DNA of 27,179 nucleotides from positions 1-27,179 of the forward strand of contig SFNY01000043.1 in assembly GCA_004554085.1 (NCBI GenBank), read 5' to 3'. Positions within the stretch are counted from its first letter, which is position 1, and each line of letters opens with the position of its first letter. Below the pieces are notes generated by a model. The model was given only the letters and a program-made list of their open reading frames with translations, ran no database searches and had not been told where the DNA came from. This stretch comes from Clostridiales bacterium (GTDB taxonomy: Bacteria; Bacillota; Clostridia; Christensenellales; Aristaeellaceae). Below are positions 7,819-15,371 of this stretch, piece by piece. Made by a program: the position numbers and the translations under genes.

Positions 7819-9275
7819 AAGAGTGTGCTGAAGTACTGGCTGTTTCTGCACCCGACCATGCTTGCAATCTCATAGATACGCAGCTTTCCCTCTGTGAGCA
7901 GCTGCTTTGCCCGGCTGATCCGGATGTCCGTCAGATACTGGCCCATGGTTCGGCCCGTGTCCTCCTTAAAGACGACACTGAATCTGCTGTCGCTCAGGCC
8001 GACATATCTGGCCACCTGTCTGAGCCGCAATTCCGGGTCTCCATAGTGACTGTTCAGGTAATCCAACGCCTTGCGCACCTCGGGCCGCATCAGCTTGTCG
8101 CGCTTCAGCTTCTGGATCGACGCATGAAAACAGGCGGCACATGCCCGCAGATCGCACGGAGCCTCGCCCTGCACATCGCTCTCGGCGAGCGATCGGCGCA
8201 ACCTGCCGTCGATGGATCGGAGCAGCTCAACGCTGCGCTCGAACGCCATGCAGCATCCGTCCGGATCCACAATCAGGCCACGCAGCGCGCGCTCGACAGC
8301 GGACGCATCGTCGCACCCCAGCAATCGGTCAACCGCGTCTGAAAGCTCCACCGCGCTCATGGACATTTTTACCCGCGGAATCGCGCTCAGCGGTCTTGCA
8401 ATTCCGGGCCCCACCAGCATTCGCATGCAGCGAATGGGATGCCCCTTCTGCCTGACCAGTCCTCTGACGCGCTCCAGGGAGATCCTGTGCTCGGAATAGA
8501 GCAGAGAAAAGCAGCCCTGCGCACTGTGAAGGCGATCCAGATATGCAGTCGCAATGCGCCCAAGCTCCGCCTCCAGTCCGACCGTATCCTCCGCATCCCA
8601 GGCGATGACAGCGCAGTCCTCCACCCAGAAAACCCGCGCCGCAGCGGATTTCAACTCCCGGTTCTCAAGGAAAGCGCTCAGAATCATGTCGCTGGATGGG
8701 GATTCTGCTTCCCGGCTCTGCGCATCCGCGCGAATCAGTGGCGTTCCCCCGATCAGGATCCAGAAGTAATGCTCCGCGGCCATGTATCTGACAATGGCCT
8801 CCTCCGGATAATGGCGCTTCACATAGTCCGCACCGGAGTTGATGTAATCGCACAGCGCATGCTGATATGCGCGATCATCCGCCTGATGATCCCGCATGAT
8901 GCGGGCGCGCACCTTGCCAAGGCATTCCCGAAGCACGGGTTCCGAAAGCTCGTCCTTGATGAGATAGTCATCCACATCCGCCTTGATCGCGCTGCGCACA
9001 TACTCAAATTCATTGTAGGCGGTCAGGAGCACGATGCGGGTATTCCGACCCATCGCCCGGATCTCATGGGCCATGCTCACGCCATCCATCAGCGGCATGG
9101 AAATGTCCGAAATAATCAAATCCGGAGAGAGCGAGACAAATTGCCTGAGCGCCTGCTTTCCATTGTACGCAGAGCCGACCACTTCAAAGCCATAGCTGTT
9201 CCAATCGAAGTTTTCCTTCATATACGCGATGGAAAGCATATCGTCGTCGACCAGCAGCACTTTCAGCAATTCCAT
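7611..9275 (-). CDS. YesN/AraC-type response regulator, 3' end replaced
   Basis: The frame of 554 residues begins with a CheY-like receiver (acidic DDD at 10-12, phospho-acceptor Asp57 in LIISDISMPLMDG, Thr in LLTAY, Lys in YLIKD). A long middle region precedes an AraC-type helix-turn-helix pair near 400-494 (RQVARYVGLSDSRFSVVFKE, then IYEIASMVGCRNSQYFSTLF). Native sequence ends at about residue 494 (KETGMYP, base 7794). The last 60 residues are antisense livG and low-complexity. Normally about 10-20 more residues finish the AraC domain. It is the last gene of the sugar-type importer operon, 24 bases after the permease, with GGAGGG before its ATG. It probably controls that operon, but its sensor kinase is not in the window. 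Confidence 0.87.
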   Translation of the reverse strand: MELLKVLLVDDDMLSIAYMKENFDWNSYGFEVVGSAYNGKQALRQFVSLSPDLIISDISMPLMDGVSMAHEIRAMGRNTRIVLLTAYNEFEYVRSAIKADVDDYLIKDELSEPVLRECLGKVRARIMRDHQADDRAYQHALCDYINSGADYVKRHYPEEAIVRYMAAEHYFWILIGGTPLIRADAQSREAESPSSDMILSAFLENRELKSAAARVFWVEDCAVIAWDAEDTVGLEAELGRIATAYLDRLHSAQGCFSLLYSEHRISLERVRGLVRQKGHPIRCMRMLVGPGIARPLSAIPRVKMSMSAVELSDAVDRLLGCDDASAVERALRGLIVDPDGCCMAFERSVELLRSIDGRLRRSLAESDVQGEAPCDLRACAACFHASIQKLKRDKLMRPEVRKALDYLNSHYGDPELRLRQVARYVGLSDSRFSVVFKEDTGRTMGQYLTDIRISRAKQLLTEGKLRIYEIASMVGCRNSQYFSTLFYKETGMYPTAISTSITCSMVMMVTPRLLMLRMNSTASLRSASVSPAMVSSSSSSGSVASARAISTRFF

Positions 9276-9299
9276 TCTCGCCCTCCCGCATTGTTCAGC

Positions 9300-10268
9300 T
9301 TATACAGCTGTGTTCCTCAGATTTCTGCGCTTTTCAAAGTATTCACGGATTCTGCCCATGTTGGTGGAAGCTGCAATCACGACCACCAGGAACACGCCCA
9401 TCGCTATATCCTGCGCAGTCGCGTTCATGCCGATGGCAACCAGTCCGGAAAACAGCGTGGAAATCATGAACGCACCGATGAAGATTCCTCCCGGCAGCGT
9501 GACATAGTCCGCAAGCTGTATGCCGATGATCATGGCCATCAGGGGCTTGAAGGACATGGACAGACTCTCCAGATTCTGCTTGGCAGACATGGACGACGCA
9601 TAGCTGATCTGAATGACCGCAGCGATGCCGATGAAGATGCTGCCAACCGTGTAGGCCAGGAATTTGGTTCGGTCTATGCTGATGCCGTTGCTCCTGGCAA
9701 TGAGCTCGTCACCGCTGATGGCGCGCACGTTGTAGCAGAACTTGGTCTTGTAGTAGATCAGAGCGAATACCGCAAGGGAGACCACCGACAGGATCAGGTT
9801 CCACGGCGTTCGACCCAGCGCACACAGCTCGGCGGGCAGCTGCAGATAGCCCGCACCGCCGGTAATCTTGATTCCGATCACCTCAAAGACCATAGCCACG
9901 ACCAGCGCGACAACCACGGATGGAATCCTGCACAGGCAGAACACCGTTCCGACCACCGCACCCAGCAGCACGCTCATCAGCACCGTCAGGATCAGCAGGC
10001 CGGGGATGCCCAGGTTGAATCGCGTGGTGAGCACGCCGGCAATCATGCTGGCTGCGATGATGCGCGATCCGATGCTCAGATCCAGGATGCCCATGGAGCG
10101 TCCAAAGAGCATTCCGAAGCCGCACACCATCGGCAGCAGCGATTGCGTCAGAATCGCCTGCAGCACCGCGACCGAGCCAAGGTTGTTTGGTGCCAGCACG
10201 TAAAACAGCAGGTATAACGCCAATGGCAGGCACAAAGTCAATCCGATACCTTTAATTCTCTTCAACAT
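9300..10268 (-). CDS. RbsC-type sugar ABC permease (second of two)
   Basis: The 322-residue protein is a BPD_transp_2 permease of the ribose/simple-sugar class with about nine to ten hydrophobic segments. Seen are the early MLFGRSMGILDLSIGSRIIAA segment, in the position where RbsC has GGIDLSVGS, the cytoplasmic loop NVRAISGDELIARSNGI followed by a late transmembrane pair, and a basic C-terminus. It probably forms a heterodimer with the permease at 11558-12532. It lies 55 bases after the binding-protein gene and 24 bases before the response regulator. The ribosome site (GAGAGGCGAGAG) is weak. Confidence 0.87.
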   Translation of the reverse strand: MLKRIKGIGLTLCLPLALYLLFYVLAPNNLGSVAVLQAILTQSLLPMVCGFGMLFGRSMGILDLSIGSRIIAASMIAGVLTTRFNLGIPGLLILTVLMSVLLGAVVGTVFCLCRIPSVVVALVVAMVFEVIGIKITGGAGYLQLPAELCALGRTPWNLILSVVSLAVFALIYYKTKFCYNVRAISGDELIARSNGISIDRTKFLAYTVGSIFIGIAAVIQISYASSMSAKQNLESLSMSFKPLMAMIIGIQLADYVTLPGGIFIGAFMISTLFSGLVAIGMNATAQDIAMGVFLVVVIAASTNMGRIREYFEKRRNLRNTAV

Positions 10269-10323
10269 GCTGACACCACTCTCGCCTCTCTAATTATAAA
10301 CGAACTCAGATTTTTTTCAATGC

Positions 10324-11445
10324 TTACTCCACAATATCCTTGTGGCGCTCGATCAGGGAATCCAGCGTATAGCTGCCGGCAGTCTCAATGAACTGATCGA
10401 TGGTCAGATCGGGGTTGACGAACTTGAAGAACAGCTCCTGCATCTCCTCGGAGGTGTAGGTTGCGACGCCGCTCTCACAGTACTTGAAGTAGTTCTGCAC
10501 GTCCTCGACATTCTCAAGCACCATCTGGTTGATGCGGATGGAGACGGGCGAGTCGGACAGGGGCGTGCCCTGGATCGCATTGACCACCAGCGCGGCAGCG
10601 AACATGGGGTCGGTAACATTGTGTCCGCCGCAGGCAGCCAGCATGTAGCCGGATTCAAAGGCCTCCTCCATGCCCTCAGGGAAGTCGATCATGGTGATCT
10701 TCACGTCATCGCGGCCGTACTGATCCAGCAGGGAGGTGAGCGCGGGCAGGATGCCGTAGGTCAACGTGCCGGCGGAGATGAAGATGCCGTCCACCTCCGG
10801 ATGGGTGGTCAGAACGCTCTCAACCGCCTGTGCTGCATCGGAGGCCTGGGAGACAGCTCGGAACTCGCTCACAACCGTGATGCCGTACTCTTCGCAGGCC
10901 TTGTTCATGCCGGCCTCGCGCTGTTCGCCAGTGGTATCGCCCAGGGCCGTGGAGAACAGGATGATGTTCTTGCAGCCCGCCTCACCCATCTTGGAAACGA
11001 GCGTGTAGCCTGCCAGGGTCTCATCCTCATAGGTATTGCCGAGATAATAGGGAGAGGCCTCAACCTCAGCCTTGATGTCTTCGTTCAGGATGCTGCGGAA
11101 GTAGATTGCCCACGGAATCTCGGCCTCCTCGCACATCTGGCTGATGCGGGGCAGCACGGTGTCGGCAGCGGGGATGACGATGAGTCCGTCGACGCCCGCG
11201 GCGATCAGCTTGTCGTAGGCCTCAATGTTGCCTTCCGGGGTCAGTGAAGCGTTCTCGACCATCAGATCGCCGTTGGCCGTGGTCGCAACCAGAGTAACGT
11301 TGTCCTGCGTCTGCCCCTGCATCTGGTCGATGGTCGTGGGCATGCGCATGCCCAGGGTGAAGCTCTTCAGTTCGGTTTCGGCAACCGCCGCAACCATCGT
11401 CGAGCACAGTACGAGTGCAAGGATAAGAGCAATCATCTTTTTCAT
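10324..11445 (-). CDS. Sugar-type ABC substrate-binding protein
   Basis: The 373-residue protein is a Peripla_BP_4 (RbsB-like) binding protein. A signal peptide (MKKMIALILALVLCSTMVA, then AVAETE) suits SPase I cleavage after AVA. The cysteine in the hydrophobic core is not in a lipobox. Family features include IEAYDKLIAAGVDGLIVIPA, the hinge block CKNIILFSTALGDTTGEQRE and HPEVDGIFISAGTLTYG. The frame opens at 11517, but the ATG at 11445, seven bases after CAGGAGGA, is clearly the start. Sugar, purine nucleoside or autoinducer-like ligands are all possible for this class. It sits between the two permease genes. Confidence 0.88.
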   Translation of the reverse strand: MKKMIALILALVLCSTMVAAVAETELKSFTLGMRMPTTIDQMQGQTQDNVTLVATTANGDLMVENASLTPEGNIEAYDKLIAAGVDGLIVIPAADTVLPRISQMCEEAEIPWAIYFRSILNEDIKAEVEASPYYLGNTYEDETLAGYTLVSKMGEAGCKNIILFSTALGDTTGEQREAGMNKACEEYGITVVSEFRAVSQASDAAQAVESVLTTHPEVDGIFISAGTLTYGILPALTSLLDQYGRDDVKITMIDFPEGMEEAFESGYMLAACGGHNVTDPMFAAALVVNAIQGTPLSDSPVSIRINQMVLENVEDVQNYFKYCESGVATYTSEEMQELFFKFVNPDLTIDQFIETAGSYTLDSLIERHKDIVE

Positions 11446-11535
11446 GTATTCGTCCTCCTGTAAAGATCGTTTGTTTTCCGCGGAAACCCACCATTCCTCT
11501 CCGGCCGGTCGAGTCATGCCGGATTTCCATTTACC

Positions 11536-11556
11536 TTAACCCGACGAACGGGTTAA
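11536..11556 (-). promoter_or_regulatory. Intercistronic hairpin before the binding protein
   Basis: A perfect eight-base inverted repeat (TTAACCCG and CGGGTTAA) with a five-base loop directly follows the permease stop at 11558. No T-tract follows on the minus strand, so it is likely an mRNA-stability or attenuation element, not a full terminator. The binding-protein leader of about 90 bases comes next. Confidence 0.55.
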
Positions 11557-11557
11557 C

Positions 11558-12532
11558 TCACTTGATGACAGCCAGGTTCTTCCGATCGAAGGAGCTGGTC
11601 ACCGCGAACAGGAAAATCAATCCGCGGATCAGCTGCTGCGTCGTGACGTCGAGGTTCCACAGCGTCATGCCGTTTGAAAGCACTGCCATAATGAGACTTC
11701 CGATGATTACGCCGCGATACCTGGTGCTTGTTCCGCCCGAAATCGATACGCCGCCCAGCAGCATCGCCAGCAATACATTGAATTCAAAGCCCGAACCGGT
11801 ATTTGCGGAAACCGACGCGGCGCGCACCAGAAAGAAGAAGCCCACGATGCCTGCGAAGCCGCCCGCGACCACAAAGGCTGCAATGCGTATGCGATCCACG
11901 AAGATGCCGGATTGATGTGCGGCTTCTGCTCGGGATCCAATCGCCTTGCATTGTTTTCCGAATCTGAAGTTCGTATAAACTACGCCGCAGATCGCCAGGA
12001 TGACGATCATAATCACCAGCTTCAGATTTCGATTCTCCAGCCACATCATCGACGCAGGCAGGCCCACCGCGCGCGTATCCAACAGCGTGCACTGGATTCC
12101 CCTGAAAATATAGGCCGTAGATAATGTCGTAATGATCGAAGCCACATGCAGCTTCGCATGAATGAATCCATTCAGCCAACCGCACGCGCAGCCCACCAGA
12201 ATGCCCGCAAACACCGACAGTATCGGAGATTGAACTGCCACGATTCCGGAGACCGCCGCTGAAAGTCCTGCGATCCCACCCAGCGAGAAATCAAGATTTC
12301 CCTGTGCCATCAGGAAGGAAACACCCGCAGCACCGATTGCGATGGAAAACATGTTGTTGAAAATCGCCTTCATGTTCCTTGAAGTCAACAGCTTTCCATC
12401 GCTGATGATCTCAAAGAATACAACAATTACCGCCAGTATGACGATGGGAACCGCCTGTACTGCGACGGATCGGACATTCCGAATTCCATGCGTCTTTTCG
12501 CTGTTGTGATTCATATTATGCCAGCCTTCCAT
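11558..12532 (-). CDS. RbsC-type sugar ABC permease (first of two)
   Basis: The 324-residue membrane protein shows RbsC features: GAAGVSFLMAQGNLDFSLGG near residues 72-92, NGFIHAKLHVASIITTLSTAY, the loop KQCKAIGSRAEAAHQSGI and LLGGVSISGGTSTRYRGV. The ATG at 12532 overlaps the stop of the ATPase gene as TAATG, which suggests coupling. An alternative ATG at 12514 has GGAAGG about ten bases upstream and would shorten the protein by six residues; both are possible. With the other permease it would form the membrane channel of the importer. Confidence 0.9.
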   Translation of the reverse strand: MEGWHNMNHNSEKTHGIRNVRSVAVQAVPIVILAVIVVFFEIISDGKLLTSRNMKAIFNNMFSIAIGAAGVSFLMAQGNLDFSLGGIAGLSAAVSGIVAVQSPILSVFAGILVGCACGWLNGFIHAKLHVASIITTLSTAYIFRGIQCTLLDTRAVGLPASMMWLENRNLKLVIMIVILAICGVVYTNFRFGKQCKAIGSRAEAAHQSGIFVDRIRIAAFVVAGGFAGIVGFFFLVRAASVSANTGSGFEFNVLLAMLLGGVSISGGTSTRYRGVIIGSLIMAVLSNGMTLWNLDVTTQQLIRGLIFLFAVTSSFDRKNLAVIK

Positions 12533-14040
12533 TAAATCATCGATTGAATGACGTCCTGCTCCGTATAATTGCCCTGATCCCGGAAATACTCACCGTTCAG
12601 ATGCCCATCCTTCAGAATCAGAATTCTGTCGCACATTCCCAACAGCTCCGGAAGCTCCTCGGAGATCATCAGAATCGACTTGTTCTCGCGCTTGAGGCGG
12701 CCCATAATCTGATAGATCGCTGCCTTCACGCCCACGTCGATGCCGCGCGTCGGACAATCCATGATGAACACCTCCGTGCCGTTGGAGAGCCACTTGGCGA
12801 AGATGACCTTTTGCTTGTTGCCGCCGCTCAGGCTGCGGATCGGCGCCGCAATCGAGGAGCGCTTGACGTTCATCTCATCCGCCCAGTGCGTCGCGAAGCG
12901 CTTTTCCGCGCTGCCGGCTATGAAGCGGAATTTCTCGAGGAGCTGATATGCGGTGATGCAGATGTTGTCGCGAATGCTCGCATTTGTCATCAACGCCTCC
13001 GTGTCGCGATTCTTGGACATATATCCCATATGCTTGCGGATCGCGACCGATGGATTGGCAATCCGCAAGCCATCGCCAAAGAGAACGCTGCCTGAATCCG
13101 GTTTTTTTGCTCCGAACATCAATCGTCCAAGCTCATGCATTCCGCAGTCGGTCAGGCCACCGATGCCCAGAATCTCGCCCTGGTGCAATTCGATGGATAC
13201 GTCATGCACCTCGTCGCTGCACAGGTGCTCCCCCCGAAGCACTATGCGATCACCCCATGAACAGCTCTTGTCCGTGCGATAATAGGTATCGTCAATCTCA
13301 CGGCCAACCATCAGATTGCGGATGCGATGCTCCGTATAGTCCTGCTTTTCCACCACGGCCGTCAACTCACCATCGCGCAGCACCGTGATGCGGTCACATT
13401 TCTCCATGACCTCTTTCAGCTCATGAGAGATGAAAATTACGGCGCCACCCGCCTCCCGATGCTTGTTCATCAGCTTGTAGAGAATTTCGCGGCCGCTTTT
13501 GGAGAGCGCGGTTGTCGTTTCATCGACAATCAACAGCTTTGGCTTGCGATAGAATGCGCGCGCCAGCTCAACCAGCTTGCGATCCTCAAAGCTCAGGCGC
13601 TTCGTCATCTCGTTCGCCCGGATGTGCCCCGCGCCAACGGCATCCAACGCCTTCTGTGCCTCCAGGTTCATCTGCTTGCTGTTTACCAGCCCACAGCTGG
13701 AGAATACATCCTCCTCGCCAAGGAAGATATTTGCTGCAACGCTCACTGTATCTACTGTACTCTGCTCCTGAACAATCATACATACGCCCTTGTTGCTTGC
13801 ATCAATGATGCTGTCCGGGCGGTATTCGCGATCAAGAAAGACCATGCTTCCCTCATCCGCTCTCTGAATTCCGGAAATGATGGAAGAGATCGTGGACTTT
13901 CCTGATCCATTTTCACCAATCAGGCCGCAAACTTCTCCACTGAAAACCTCGAAACTGACGTCTTTCAATGCGCGCGTACTTCCAAACGATTTGCTGATAT
14001 GATCCACGCGCAAAATTGACGTTTTAGAACAGTTGCTCAT
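12532..14040 (-). CDS. RbsA-type dual-cassette sugar ABC ATPase
   Basis: The 502-residue protein contains two ABC cassettes as in RbsA/MglA. The first has Walker A GENGSGKST, a variant signature LSFEDRKLVELARAF, Walker B LLIVDETTTAL and the H-loop FISHE. The second lacks a normal Walker A (GGLTDCGMHELGRLMFG), has a proper LSGGNKQKV signature, and reads VFIMDCPTRGID, so Cys replaces the usual catalytic Glu. Hydrolysis therefore probably rests on composite sites with one active half, which resembles some clostridial sugar importers. It is the first gene of the operon. GGAGAAG stands before the ATG, and a TGATATAAT promoter lies 30 bases upstream. Confidence 0.9.
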   Translation of the reverse strand: MSNCSKTSILRVDHISKSFGSTRALKDVSFEVFSGEVCGLIGENGSGKSTISSIISGIQRADEGSMVFLDREYRPDSIIDASNKGVCMIVQEQSTVDTVSVAANIFLGEEDVFSSCGLVNSKQMNLEAQKALDAVGAGHIRANEMTKRLSFEDRKLVELARAFYRKPKLLIVDETTTALSKSGREILYKLMNKHREAGGAVIFISHELKEVMEKCDRITVLRDGELTAVVEKQDYTEHRIRNLMVGREIDDTYYRTDKSCSWGDRIVLRGEHLCSDEVHDVSIELHQGEILGIGGLTDCGMHELGRLMFGAKKPDSGSVLFGDGLRIANPSVAIRKHMGYMSKNRDTEALMTNASIRDNICITAYQLLEKFRFIAGSAEKRFATHWADEMNVKRSSIAAPIRSLSGGNKQKVIFAKWLSNGTEVFIMDCPTRGIDVGVKAAIYQIMGRLKRENKSILMISEELPELLGMCDRILILKDGHLNGEYFRDQGNYTEQDVIQSMI

Positions 14041-14069
14041 AATATCTTCTCCAATTATTTTGTGTCAGC

Positions 14070-14078
14070 ATTATATCA
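14070..14078 (-). promoter_or_regulatory. Extended -10 promoter of the sugar importer operon
   Basis: Read on the minus strand, TGATATAAT is a perfect extended -10 element. The -35 position (about 14093-14098) holds only TTTTAA, a weak match, so an activator may assist. Transcription would begin near 14063, about 23 bases before the ATPase start. The response regulator at the operon end is a natural candidate activator. Confidence 0.65.
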
Positions 14079-14145
14079 CTTCACCAATATATTTAAAATC
14101 AGAAATCCTTTTGTTTGTTCTCATATTCTTTTAAAAATCGCCATT

Positions 14146-14663
14146 TTATACCAATCCACCCCATGCAGGTGTACTTTTTTTTGCAGAGTTTGTCTGAAAA
14201 TACAAATGGAACTCATTCCTGAGCCAGCGCCGTCTCCGGAGCGCAGTTCTATGCACCGCTGGGATAATCTGCTCACAGGAGCAGCTCTCAAACACGATCA
14301 GAATATCAGTCTCACCATCACAGAACCGATCTTTCATGACCTCCCCGTAACGCTCAGCGCCGCCATACTGTCGCATCATCCCATTCCAGCAGGAGACAAC
14401 CAGATCGTCCGTACCTTCTTCCGCATCGTCAACGCTCTCGCACAACGACGGCGCAGCGCAGATCGCCGAGGCGCTCGAGGCATTCCAGATAGCGAATCGC
14501 GCCGCGCTTGTGGTTCGTTGCAAGCTTCGCCTTGAATCCGCCATGCCTGAATCCTTCGATAAAACACACGCTGACGTCCAGGGCGGTGCGCATGATGCGA
14601 GCTCCCGTAGAGGTCCGGCGGCGAATACTGCTCCACTTTTTTGAAGATCCTCATTCTGTGCAT
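14146..14663 (-). pseudogene. Possible frameshifted gene remnant, unknown
   Basis: No intact gene fits here, but protein-like stretches occur in different minus-strand frames. One short frame (ATG 14593, stop 14429) reads MRTALDVSVCFIEGFRHGG and continues with a lysine- and arginine-rich helix-like segment. Just before its stop a second frame takes over (VDDAEEGTDDLVVSCWNG, then YGEVMKDRFCDGETDILIVF) and runs to 14146. A third frame starting MRIFKKVEQYSPPDLYGS near 14657 precedes both. This pattern suits a decayed gene with one or two frameshifts. I do not recognise the family. The opposite-strand frame 14062-14535 looks like chance. Confidence 0.28.
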
Positions 14664-14670
14664 CCGTCAG

Positions 14671-14925
14671 TCACTTTGTCGTCTGCTTGAACCACAGGCC
14701 GATGTTTTCCTCACCCACCTCCTGGTAGATATTTCAAGAACGAACTTTTCGTTCATATTGTTGATCTGATTCAAACTGCCAAACCAAAACATTGAAGTGC
14801 TCCCCGATTCGTGGACAAGTTATATCGTACACCGTCCACCTCCCACATTCTGTGCTATGTTCATGTGTGTCTGCAAAATAGTGGCTACCGTGGCTACCTG
14901 CACGGTTCCCTCGATCTAATCCCAT
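14671..14925 (-). pseudogene. Possible small gene remnant with in-frame stop
   Basis: A minus-strand frame of 63 codons ends at TGA 14734-14736 (last residues FESDQQYERKVRS). The same frame then continues for 20 codons (NIYQEVGEENIGLWFKQTTK) to a second TGA at 14671-14673. The continuation looks protein-like, so the first stop may be a nonsense mutation. The upstream part crosses a tandem nine-base repeat and looks non-coding, so the true start may be the GTG near 14830 after GGGAGG. No family is recognised. Confidence 0.22.
14738..14754. repeat. GAACGAA palindrome
   Basis: A perfect seven-base inverted repeat (GAACGAA, CTT, TTCGTTC) lies within the gene-free stretch. It resembles a repressor operator or a short hairpin. 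No gene is positioned to be controlled by it with confidence. Confidence 0.35.
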
Positions 14926-15016
14926 ACTCGGGACGTTTCCTCTTTACTCGGGACGTTTTGCCCAAATCGTCCATAGTGGGTGCATTTTTGCTGAAAGGAC
15001 AGGCGTTTTGCTGAAA
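14881..15016. repeat. Cluster of short direct repeats, two with 20-bp period
   Basis: GTGGCTACC is repeated in tandem (14881-14889, 14890-14898). TACTCGGGACGTTT occurs at 14925-14938 and 14945-14958. TTTTGCTGAAA occurs at 14986-14996 and 15006-15016. The last two pairs each repeat with exactly 20 bases from start to start, about two helical turns. No gene covers the stretch. A regulator-binding region or a decayed repeat element are both possible. Confidence 0.5.
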
Positions 15017-15041
15017 CAGTGCCCTGGTTTTGAAGATGAAA

Positions 15042-15070
15042 GGCCGGACGGGGAAGGTTCCCATCCGGCC
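15042..15070 (-). terminator. Hairpin, possible weak terminator
   Basis: GGCCGGA (15042-15048) pairs with TCCGGCC (15064-15070), followed by a C-A mismatch and three more G-C pairs around a seven-base loop. On the minus strand it is followed by TTTCATCTTC, a poor U-tract. It may back up the tRNA terminator or end a small transcript. The evidence is structural only. Confidence 0.35.
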
Positions 15071-15160
15071 AAATGAAGCTACATATTCGATTTATTGCAA
15101 GCAAAAGGAAGAATATAGCAAATTATCCCGGTAATCTGACGCTTAACCCCTTCACAAATG

Positions 15161-15202
15161 CAAAAAGAATCACCCATGCCTTGTATCAAAACATGGGTGA
15201 TT
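15161..15202 (-). terminator. Intrinsic terminator of tRNA-Lys
   Basis: A perfect 11-base inverted repeat (15168-15178 with 15192-15202, AATCACCCATG type) has a 13-base loop. On the minus strand it is followed by CTTTTTG. It begins only four bases past the tRNA 3' end and so ends the tRNA transcript. Confidence 0.85.
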
Positions 15203-15205
15203 AGG

Positions 15206-15281
15206 TGGTACACCTTCAGGGGCTCGAACCCTGGACACCCTGATTAAGAGTCAGGTGCTCTACCAACTGAGCTAAAGGTGC
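15206..15281 (-). tRNA. tRNA-Lys (anticodon CUU)
   Basis: The 76-base gene folds fully: acceptor GCACCTT with AAGGTGT (G1-U72 wobble), D-arm GCTC/GAGC with AGTTGGTA loop, anticodon stem CCTGA/TCAGG around CTCTTAA (anticodon CTT), five-base variable loop, T-arm CAGGG/CCCTG with TTCGAGC, discriminator A and an encoded CCA. It decodes AAG. It is a stand-alone transcription unit with its own promoter and terminator. Confidence 0.97.
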
Positions 15282-15300
15282 ATGTCCTGTCGACTTGTAT

Positions 15301-15329
15301 ATAATACAACCGAACAGGGAATTTGTCAA
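15301..15329 (-). promoter_or_regulatory. Promoter of tRNA-Lys
   Basis: On the minus strand TTGACA (15329-15324) and TATTAT (15306-15301) are 17 bases apart, 20 bases ahead of the tRNA 5' end. This is close to the sigma-A consensus, as expected for a tRNA. Confidence 0.85.
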
Positions 15330-15371
15330 TGGGTTTAGATGTTAACTTTTGTATTTTGTCGAATCTTTGCG

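Noticed and set aside
8439..10217. 592-codon plus-strand frame opposite the regulator and permease
   Set aside because: His/Gln/Arg/Asp-rich composition typical of antisense frames; no start signal or domain.
14062..14535. 157-codon plus-strand frame in the gene-free stretch
   Set aside because: No ribosome site, no recognisable motif, and the minus strand has more protein-like pieces here.
14738..14754. GAACGAA palindrome as a LexA (SOS) box
   Set aside because: The Gram-positive LexA consensus needs CGAAC-N4-GTTCG spacing. Here the arms and three-base centre do not fit.
15206..15281. tRNA-Lys as an integration site
   Set aside because: No repeat of the tRNA 3' end and no integrase were found on either side within the window.
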